A model generated the notes under the pieces. That model ran no database searches, was not told the origin of the DNA, and worked only from the letters and a program-made list of their open reading frames with translations. Both the position numbers and the translations under genes were made by a program. A DNA stretch of 64,000 nucleotides from Scilla litardierei (taxonomy: Eukaryota > Streptophyta > Magnoliopsida > Asparagales > Asparagaceae): the NCBI GenBank assembly GCA_030789695.1, contig CM061134.1, positions 62,193,334 to 62,257,333 on the forward strand, written 5' to 3'. Below, piece after piece: positions 55,412-64,000 of this stretch (position 1 is the first letter of the stretch; each line of letters starts with the position of its first letter).

Positions 55412-58400
55412 ATTGTATTCTGTAAGCCAAGAATTTATGCCTAGCTAGGACTTTCATATCATATCATATCTGATAGATAGGCTTTAACAGATATTTCGGT
55501 ATTTTCTCTTCAGGAGATCTGATATTATTTTGAGTTATTAAAATAATCTCAATTCTTTTAATTTGCACTCTTAAGAACAATACTGTTTTTAAAAGGTGCA
55601 AACAACAACCTTTTAGTATGAGTCCTTTAAGGATCTCTGTCTAGGTTGTCTTTCCTTTAATCATATTATTAATATATGTCCCAAAAAGAAAGGAAAGTAA
55701 AGAAAAAATTTATACATGCAATTGAAGAAATTTTATATCGGTGATGTTGTCATATCCAATAGCAACATCAACCAAAAATTCCCTCTTTTTGCCATTCGTT
55801 GGGTTACGCCTTGACATAAACCAGTCGATGCATCAGATTCATCTTGTAAGTGAGTTCAGCTCATCTTACTTGATTACGTTCTGGTTTGAGCGATTTATAC
55901 CTCTAAAGCTATAGCAAATTAAAATGCTTATATCTCACGATTTTATTATAATTCTCCTACAATACTCAGTTATTCCACAGGATTTGATATCATTTTTGAT
56001 ATCAGGACTTCAGGTCCATACACCCCATATTTCATAAGTGAGTCCAGCTCACCTTGTTATTGCCTCATTCCACATTATTATAATTTGGCCAAATCTCTAT
56101 GTTTGCTTCAGGCAAAGTAGAGTTGTGGAAATGATATTTTATATTTAACTGGCAAAGTGAAATATGAGAGAATTTGTCGACAAAATGTGTTCTTTCTTGC
56201 CCAAAAACTCACCCCGTACGTACTATAATCATTTGATTTCTCCCAGAAGTGTCTCCTTCACGACGCGTTGAAGAAGTGAAGGTTCTGAGACGGGTAAAGA
56301 ATATGGACAGATCCAGAATGGGTCCTTAGCAACCAAGTTGTAATAAAGTTCTGGATTTGAGCTCACTTTTCTGTGGTGGTATTGCTTTTTCGGTATCCAT
56401 GAGTAGATTTCTCTCTTTGGAGCCTAGTGGTATGTCCTCTCATCCATTGAGGATATCCACTTCTGCTACTGGTGGATTGCATCCATTATATTTGGTATGT
56501 CAATCCTAGCTGGATTTTTAGTAGCAGTGATGTGTGAATTTGACAATATCTATATTGTCAGTAACTATGTCTGATAACTGTTTAACAGTTTCATAAGTGT
56601 GGATCTTCAGGATCTCATCACAATTCATGATAACCAGATCATATGTATTAATGATTTAAATGGTCAATTGAGCTTCAGTCTCATGGATGATTATAGTATT
56701 TCTGTTGAAACTAATGCTGGGAAAATAGAGTTGTGAGGGATCTTCAGGATCTCATTAAATTTATAAAATAGGGTCATCAATGCACGTCTTAGGAGAAGTG
56801 ATTTTAAATGCTTCCCCTGTTCAGAGTGCTCAGACTCTATTTATCTGGGATAATTACTTCCGATAAATAGTTCTGCATTTTGATGGTCTATAGTGGTGAT
56901 ATGTGGATGTCTACTCTCATGGCATAATATATAAGATGTGCTCTAAACACTTCCCCCGTCAGGGGTTCTCGGAAACTGTTTATATGAGGTGATCAGGCTC
57001 ATATAAATAGGTTCTAAGGAGGTGTTTTGATGGTTTGCAATGTAATTGCATGTTCCCATGTGGTCACATACAATTGGATTTTGTAATGGATAATAAATCC
57101 GTTTAAATCATTTTAATGATTTATATTACCCATTTTTGGGTGTGACATAAGCTTCAGGGTGTTCGATATTTTTCCAGTTGCAAAAACATTCAAATTTCCC
57201 AGTGTTATCCAATGTTACCACCATTTTATAAAAGAATGTGGTTGGATAATGACCATTTATTTAGAGGATATATTGATGAGTACACCAAAGGTACATCATC
57301 AGTCCTATTAAGGGAGTGGACAACGCCTATTTATATCCCTTAAATACTCTCAAGAGACCTAAAGGTCTTCATTATCTATAATGATGATAGTATATCATCT
57401 TAAATTCCTTTGAGGAAGTGGGGAGAGTCAATGTCCATGTGAATGGAGATGATCTCATAATCATTTTTTCCTTTTGAATAGGACAATGAAAGTTTCACCC
57501 TTTTTGAAGAATCTTCGGGTTCGTCTGGTTGATGATGTCTTGCATCATCAATCCAGGGTGATATCGATCCAAAATTGGTCGATTCTGGACACTTCTGGTG
57601 TTCCAAATTAATTCCTCTTCTTGAATTTATGTGGGACTTTTGAAAAGTCCATTAAAATGCTCAAGTTAATTTTTTCCGGTAATAGTTGAACTGTGTTCAA
57701 ACTGTGAAAGATTACATCTTCACATTGACCATTGTGCGGATCATTATGGGACAAAGCTTCAGGCTTCATTTATTTTTTGAGTCATTAGGGATTTCGTTTT
57801 GACGAATATCCTTTGAAACTGTATAAGTTTCAGAGAGTATATGGAATCCTTATTTTATTTTTTAGGGGTATTCAAGATAGCAAATCATACGCAGTAAAAT
57901 AAAATGTATTAAAACTGTAAGAGAATAATACTGATAATTTTGTTAATTCAACAAGTGACATAGTGTGATGTGTGCTCTTGAAAACATACAACTATAATTA
58001 TGCTCATTAAGACTTATGTTATGACAACAGATTAAATTTGATTTCAAATTTTATTTGTCCTTGGGGAGTATCTAAATATACATAAGGTCAATTTGACTTT
58101 TGTCGTTTAGACTAGATATGTATGTATTTTTATATGGCATAAGTTAATGCGCATTCATGTTTGCAAAAACATTATGGCTCTTATCAGAACTTCTGGTCTG
58201 ATGTTGGTTTGTCATTGCGTACTCCATGTCGAGGTATATCATATCTTTCCTTTCTCATTTTATTCAAAACATCCCCTGTTTTAAGTTTTCCTTATTTATA
58301 AAGGAAAAAAGAAAATTAGTCTTACTAAGAAGACATAAGCAGGGGTTTAAGCAAAATATTTTATACTTCCACTTTTCTAATTAATAAGAGACTTTTAAAA

Positions 58401-59665
58401 GTTTATTTGAATGCTCGAGTATGGCTTCAGGCCACTTTTCTTGAGTCGTTCAAATTTTATGTGGATAGTTTATCATGCTCAGAGGCCCAGAGGGGAAACA
58501 AATACGTGGCTACGAAATTTATTAATTTCTCAATTGTCTATTAAGTCACGACTTCGGGCGTATACTTAAAAGTAAGGGGTAGATTCAAGAATCATACATT
58601 ATAAAGTGAGAACTCGAAAAGATTTTAGCGATGTTATGACAACTGCTGGTGTCAATATTTACCGCAATATGCGCATCTCTAAAAGGATCGCATAAATGGT
58701 TTTCGCATAATCCATCATATTTGTTGATATTTATTTTAGTAGGGTGAAAATGGTGTTGACTTTTGATTTGATTTTGAACTTCAGGTTCATTTTGTCAAAA
58801 GTGGATATGATGTTAAACGTTATGAAAATCATAATTGACTTGTTGTCATAAATATCGTCTTTTCATGAGCCCATCATACAAATAATATAAAGCTTGTATA
58901 CTAAAAAGTTGTGCTCAATTAACCTGAATTGAAACAAGTATGATGTATACACACATGCTATTTATATGATGCAGACATTTAAAAAAATTACATCTCAGAC
59001 ATATATTTATGCTACGGGCATTAAAAATATATCGTAGAGATTTTAGCATGCTAAATAGAAATGTACATCACAGAAAACATTAAATATGCAGCATGCATAT
59101 AATTTTCTACACATACATTTAATTATCACAGACATGTGATAATATTAAATGTTAAAACATGCAACTGGCAAAGAAATGTATGCAACATCACTAGCATTAA
59201 AAATGGAGAGAAAATTTTTTGATTAATACTAATCAAATAATCCAAACGAAATGTGGTGATGATTTACGCAGATAATTAATCAGAAAAAGACAAGATTAAT
59301 AAAATCATTGCCTAATAGCACATCCACGCAGATAATATATTAATGATATACAACCACGCAGATAATCATATCACAGAAATATAAAGATTAATAAATAATC
59401 TAAATAGTGTGTGACGTGCTAAAAATTATTTTTGAAAAACTTTTTACCTTTGATTCATATTTTTAATGTTTTATTTTCCGCTTTAACCCTTATTTTAAAA
59501 TTTTCTTTAATTATTTTGCGCTTTAGGGGCCAAAAATAAAAAGAAAAATTATTGTGTAAATGGGTTAATTTTCGGGCTTTTGGGCACTGAAAACAACCCA
59601 TTAAGGGTTAATTGGGCCTCCCCTAAAAATGGCCCGTTAAGGGCTAGGGTTTACGAAAAACCCTA

Positions 59666-59800
59666 AGGGGGCCTACGCGCGCCGCGACGGCCGCCGCGAC
59701 GGCTGGCCGCCTTCGCGGCAGGTGGCCGCAGGCTGCAGTCCGCGGCTTCTGGCCGCGGCGTTTTGTCGTCGGCGACGCTCGTGGAGCGCCGCCGTTTCGG
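59666..59800. other. GC-rich block in E7 leader
   Basis: Sharply GC-rich (GCCGCGACGGCCGCCGCGAC and similar) within AT-rich surroundings, with repeated GCCGCG and CGCGGC words that can fold. Open in some frames but without family resemblance, so not called as a gene. Confidence 0.6.
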
Positions 59801-60174
59801 CCATCGGGTGTACGGGGTATGGATCAAGGTTGGTGGTAAAAAAATACCGATATTTTTCAAGCATTTAGATCTTTTAAAAAACGATTTTTTGTTGTTTTTA
59901 GACATGCGGATCTAAATAAAAATCTAATTTTTACCGTGTTTTCAAACTTTTTGATCTTAAATCATGCAGATCTACGTGAAACGCAAGTTTTAGATCTAAA
60001 AAGTTTTGATTTTTACCTCTAGATTCGACATGTGAATCTAGCCGACGGTTGGTGAAGGATGCCCTTTTCGCTCACCGTTGAGAAGATTACGATCTTCTTG
60101 AAACTGAGCGGTTGATGGATCTCCTTCCTCGCGCGCCGCCGCCTTTTCCAACGAGCGTGATCGTGCTGATAACG

Positions 60175-60303
60175 TGTTATGAATGAGAAACATGGTTGGA
60201 GAAGGTTGAGGCCAGGAAACCCCTAGCCTCCTTTATATAGTATTCATAATAGTTACTCATGTGGGTGGATACCCAATAGGCCCAATGTGTCATATTCATA
60301 ACA
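60175..60303 (-). repeat. E7 5' LTR
   Basis: 129 bp, plus-strand TGTTATGAAT...CATAACA, followed by GAAAC. Minus-strand TATA box CTATATAAAGG is kept. Confidence 0.9.
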
Positions 60304-60382
60304 GAAACGAATTATACAAGATTTAAATATTGAAAGCAATCATTACACCAACATAACAAGTGAGAAGAAAGGGATTTTCTAG

Positions 60383-60840
60383 TAGGAATGGCAATATTGC
60401 GGGGGCGGGGCGGGTATTTAACTACCCAAGCTTGTCCCGCCCCGTCTACAGGTCGGGGCGGGTCGGGTAATTTCTTACCAAAACCGGGTCGGGCCGGGTC
60501 GGATCGGTCAGGTCAGGTTATTACTGCCATCCATATGAATCCCAAATAAAAGTTTTATTTGGGATTTGGGAGAATTGTGATTTATTGGTAATTTGGAATT
60601 GGGAATTGGCCTAATTGGGAGAACATTGAAACATAGTATGAGTTATGTGATATGGGCAGACTGCATGGTTCGCATCAAAATAGTAAGGTTTTTTTATAAT
60701 CTCTATAGTTTATCGGGGCGGGGCGGGTTGCATACAAAGCCCAAGCTTGCCCCGACCCGTCTGCGGGCCGGGGCGGATCGGGCCAAAACCGTGACGGGAC
60801 GGATCGGGCGGATTGGGTCAGGTCATTACTGCCATCCCTA
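60383..60840. mobile_element. Non-autonomous hAT-type element (MITE)
   Basis: 458 bp with inverted termini TAGGAATGGCAATA and TACTGCCATCCCTA (two mismatches) and a perfect 8-bp duplication TTTTCTAG at 60375-60382 and 60841-60848, as expected for hAT. The two outer parts are GC-rich repeats of GGGCGGG and GGTCGGG words. The middle (about 60535-60712) is AT-rich and follows an internal copy of the terminus TTACTGCCATCC, so the element may be composite. Confidence 0.85.
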
Positions 60841-60848
60841 TTTTCTAG

Positions 60849-61149
60849 GAACGATGGGTGTTAATTACACATGGGTTGGGCTTTTGTCGGCTGAGGCCTG
60901 CGTCAGAATGGGATTGGGCCCAGCCCATGTTTTGGCTGATCAGGAAGCCCAGCCAAGCCGGTGCGCGGTCCCTAAACCTCCTCCGTGGGTGCGGGTAAAC
61001 AAAACAACCCAGTCTCTCGTAAACCCTTGCTCTCCTCATTCTCAATCAACAAACCAAAGCCAACAAAGTACATCCATCGAAGCTTCAATTATAAAAAAAG
61101 ATCCAGTCAAAGATCTTGCCCGCAAAATCTTGAACTTTTTTTTATCTCA
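60849..61149 (+). promoter_or_regulatory. Putative promoter and 5' UTR of the gene at 61150
   Basis: It contains site II-type motifs TGGGCT (60877-60882) and TGGGCC (60915-60920, with AGCCCA beside it) and a telo-box-like AAACCCTT (61021-61028). Together these are common in plant housekeeping promoters. A pyrimidine- and A-rich stretch 61010-61149 resembles a 5' UTR. No clear TATA box. Confidence 0.45.
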
Positions 61150-61560
61150 ATGGCGGAGCTCGAGAGAGGCGACGGAGAAGAAGGGAGCAGCAGCGGGCGG
61201 CCGCCGTGTTCGATTCCTTCTGGGGACGGGACGGTGTGGGCCGACGCCTCGCCGTTGATCGCCGCCGCGTGTAATGGTAATCTTCTATTTGTTTCCTGTT
61301 TTTTTCCAGATATTATCATTACCTGATCAAACATCAGAAAGAAGCGGCAAATGAAAACTGCCAACAATTATTAGGGAGCTGAATGTCTCATGTCCCGGCA
61401 TTTTGAAATGGTTTCCTCACTAGAAAAGCTTTAGCTGTATTCAGTAATGATCACTAATCCCCAGATAGGGTTGTTCGATGAACTGAAGGGGCTGTTAGAC
61501 GATTTGAAGGAGCCAGACTTTAGGCTGATTGCGTTTGTATACTCATTTTGGCCAGCTTAG
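61150..61560 (+). CDS. Start of a host gene, possibly ankyrin-like (two exons, partial)
   Basis: ATG 61150 in the good plant context TCAATGGCGG. Exon 1 (61150-61276) encodes MAELERGDGEEGSSSGRPPC, a hydrophilic start, and ends in SPLIAAACN. A GT donor follows at 61277. The acceptor GATAG ending at 61468 restores frame into LFDELKGLLDDLKEPDFRLI. The joined helices look like an ankyrin-type repeat (PL-x2-AA-x2-G, then L-x2-LL), but this is a weak call. The frame then hits TAG at 61558-61560. Either this is a short protein, or a further intron starts near 61537 and later exons are unrecognised or lost. Base composition is GC-rich, unlike the surrounding DNA, which supports a real exon. Confidence 0.4.
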
Positions 61561-64000
61561 AATTTTGCTCAACTTTTACCGGCCAAATTAATTGAACAGT
61601 TCTAGCAAGATTTTAACGAGCTCAAGTGGAGTCTAGAGTGTCGCAGGCCATTAAAAACCACGAGTTTGAAGTGGGATGTTCCTTTATTTTAAACAACCCA
61701 GGATTCTACTTTTCAGAAAGGTATTTTCTTTTGTTTAAAACGAACATGGACAATGTATTAGAATTGCACGTTTAATGCAATCAATACATTAGAATGATAT
61801 GGTTTTAAAAGTACAATCTTCGAAGAGGATTCGGTGATGATGCATGCCACACCATAAAGTTAGCTGTTATAACGTTTAACCCTAGTACTAATAGTAGTAT
61901 ATTGGAGTTTTAATTAAATCAGATATAACATTAATTAACTCAATCGCTATAAGTGAGACAAACTTGAATAAGAGCTTAAATTGAGCCTAAATGAGCCTTC
62001 TACTATTCAACCTCTGGTCAACAATGATCAAAATCTCAAATGTCACATTTATGGAAGAGGTGAAATAACCATAGCTGATGGAATATAATTGGGTCATATC
62101 GTGGTCAATCTATAAACATCCAATGTTTAGTGGACATTTAATATATATGACCTAGATGTGTAAATGCAATTTTGAGTAATGTAATCTATATTACAATTGA
62201 GGGAGGAATCTTTTACCTAGGACAAATGGATTGATAGAGTGGTGGCTATGATTTGGCCACCTTATCTTGTGGGTCCCACCACCTCCTTTCTCGAAAAGAT
62301 CCATGCATCCAAGGCCACGCCCACACATACACCCACCCTTCTCACATACTGCCAGTCTGCCATACACATGTTTCCGCATCCATAGAAATACTCACCTCTA
62401 GGTGCGACCCGCGTCATGGGATGGAGAGGGGGGTTTGCTGGAGTCTGTGCAATTTGTGCACGGGTATTTTCTAGTACATATATAAATCATGTAGGACAAA
62501 TACTTATATAGCTGTGCATACCATCGAAACCTATGTAAAGATGGTCATAAAACATTTTTGGGGCATACTTACCCTGGAATCTATATAGCACGTGTACATA
62601 TTGGACATGTCGACAGCTGTACCAAACACCGGAACTTCTCAGACATTTCTCAGACACATGTTGGATACTTTCCATTGTTTCCAATACTTGCCAGATATAG
62701 GTACTACCATAGTTGCATTTGTGGGGGGTATACTTGGATTTTTGGTGGGGCATACACATTATAATTTTATGGGTTATACATGTGATTTTGTGTAGCTTAA
62801 GACAATTAAAAAATAAAGTACAAGACGAAGTGATGAACTTACCTACATTATGTGCTTAAAAATTATATTTTTTGACGTCGCCTTTGTTATGCTTGTTTTT
62901 GTGTGCATGTGTAACATAACATATATTATACTATTTTATATAGAAGTGTTCATGTATCATACTTTTACACATTTATTTGTTCTTTGCCCGTATCCGTGTC
63001 CGTACCCTTGTCTATGCTACTTGGATGGAAACTTAGTTGATAACTAATCAAAAATTAGAAAAAAAAAACTTGGAGGAGGAGGTGTTGCTTACATTCTCCT
63101 TACCATAGACATAACTAAGAGGGAGAGATTGCTCGTTTGTTTTTTGCCAAAAGAGAGTGTTGCTACTGGTTGATTCAAGAAGAGAAGAGGGAAATCTTCA
63201 ACCTACTTCTTTATATCTTATTTTATATTTGGGTTTTGGTTAAAGAGTTCAAAGAATGAGGGAATGCATCTGAAAAGAGTCCGTTTGACTTAAGCCAATA
63301 TTGCTCCATATTTTCAGGCCGATACATTGGGCCGTTGGCCTCCAATGGAGATGTTGCGGATATTCTTCTCAAAACAACATTTTCTTTGTAGGAGCGAGCG
63401 AATATTATGGTGCACGCATCTGAAGCAGATGTATTTGCTATCATGGGAAACATATCAACTGATATTTAAAAATCTATTGATTGTGCGTAAATGATCCCTA
63501 TTAGAACCAAAGCTTGAAAGCAAGCCAGGTCAAACAAGCCTTGTTCTTCTTCTGTTATTTTTCTAAATGGATTTATTTTCAAGATTGGTTTGTTTAGTTG
63601 TCGAACTTAGACAAACGTTTACTAAATTATGCCTAAACCAAGCTCCATGCTTTTTGAGCTTTTGTACACCTGATTTTGTCGGGTTTTAAAACTTTTAACA
63701 CCCCTGGCCCTATAGCACTTGCAAAGGAAAAAGCGAGTTGTCATTTTTTGCCACTATCCTAGCAGAAAACAAAATCTTCAATACACATGTACTGTAGTTG
63801 GGAATTGGATATGAGTTTATTCAGTAAGCTTCATATTAGAAATGATTCATTTGATAATGTAGAGAATTTATTGATTTTTTATGGTTATGTAAATATTTTA
63901 TGAAGTTTAAACTGATGAGTTTTTAGTACACAACCTCTTGAAATTCGGTTCACTGGTACCATGTCATACAAGCTCCTGATGTCAGAGAGCCACTGAAAGT
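61561..64000. other. AT-rich DNA, no gene assigned
   Basis: No retroelement motif, RNA gene or long ORF can be supported. It may be intron or downstream region of the gene at 61150. A 76-codon minus-strand frame at 63453-63223 is open but unrecognised and is not called. Confidence 0.5.

Larger units (their letters stand above)
54052..60174 (-). pseudogene. E7 internal region, decayed gag-pol
   Basis: Minus-strand traces: the segment 57606-57400 carries, across two frames, a WIDDARHHQ or MMQDIINQT reading that corresponds to the pre-integrase stretch of E4 near 26700. The 54400-54180 region matches the E4 3' untranslated region. No RT catalytic motif is readable. Most of 57900-59640 is AT-rich with repeated CGCAGATAAT words. 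A GC-rich block at 59666-59800 sits in the leader. Confidence 0.65.
53923..60303 (-). mobile_element. E7: old copia retrotransposon with 129-bp LTRs
   Basis: LTRs 53923-54051 and 60175-60303 (129 bp each) are flanked by a perfect GAAAC duplication at 53918-53922 and 60304-60308. The purine tract GGATAAGGGAAAG (minus strand) adjoins the 3' LTR, and GTGCTGATAACG adjoins the 5' LTR as in E4. The 3' untranslated region resembles that of E4, so both belong to one group. LTRs differ at about 15 of 129 positions. Coding capacity is almost erased: only a pre-integrase trace near 57400-57606 and scattered pieces remain. It holds a minisatellite at 55119-55411. Confidence 0.9.

Noticed and set aside
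59663..59905. Arginine/alanine-rich 80-codon minus-strand frame in E7 leader
   Set aside because: Composition reflects the GC-rich block; no gag motif and far from the expected gag start.
63223..63453. 76-codon minus-strand frame
   Set aside because: No recognisable domain, no splice or start context, and the opposite strand has an equally plausible short exon-like stretch; not enough to call.

Overview
The window is nuclear DNA from a flowering plant with a large, transposon-rich genome. The evidence is the set of element families: Athila, Tat, SIRE/Maximus-type and Ale/Retrofit-type LTR retrotransposons plus plant MITEs. The species cannot be told from the sequence. About nine tenths of the window is LTR retrotransposon. 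Seven elements (E1-E7) can be delimited by LTRs, by target-site duplications (TSDs), or both. No element encodes an intact set of proteins. Host-like sequence is confined to 22525-23661, 52727-53922 and 60304-64000.

Left nest (1-22524). The oldest layer is a Tat-lineage Ty3/gypsy element (E3, minus strand, 14398-22524). It has protease, RT, two RNase H domains, integrase, a tandem hairpin repeat and an antisense accessory gene. A second Ty3-type element (E2) interrupts it or replaces its left end; only E2's 3' non-coding part and 3' LTR (12853-14397) are in the window. A young Athila element (E1, plus strand, 1505-12255, TSD GGTAT) sits inside E2. E1 keeps gag, protease and an env-position gene but has no RT, RNase H or integrase.

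Central nest (23662-52721). An Ale/Retrofit-type copia element (E4, minus, TSD GGTGC) was split in its gag by a second Athila-type element (E5, minus, 28067-50467). E5 was split in its RT by a SIRE-type copia element (E6, plus, 33246-45265), which carries its own accessory gene after pol.

Right part. A Tourist-like MITE (52776-53253) is followed by an old copia element with 129-bp LTRs (E7, minus, 53923-60303). Next come a hAT-type MITE (60383-60840) and a plausible host gene start at 61150 with a housekeeping-type promoter. A candidate terminal exon of another host gene lies on the minus strand at 23227-23428. The last 2.4 kb hold nothing I can assign.

The most striking pattern is that unrelated elements each carry an array of short palindromes or hairpins built from a word private to that element. 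The words are CCGATCGG in E1, CAGTCGACTG in E5, CCGACTAG/CTAGTCGG in E6, CTGGGGG-loop-CCCCCAG in E3 and CCCCCC-loop-GGGGGG in E4. In E1, E5 and E6 the array lies immediately upstream of the LTR TATA box. In E1 and E6 a second array lies ahead of the accessory gene, and in E1 that array is followed by its own TATA box, so it looks like a duplicated promoter.
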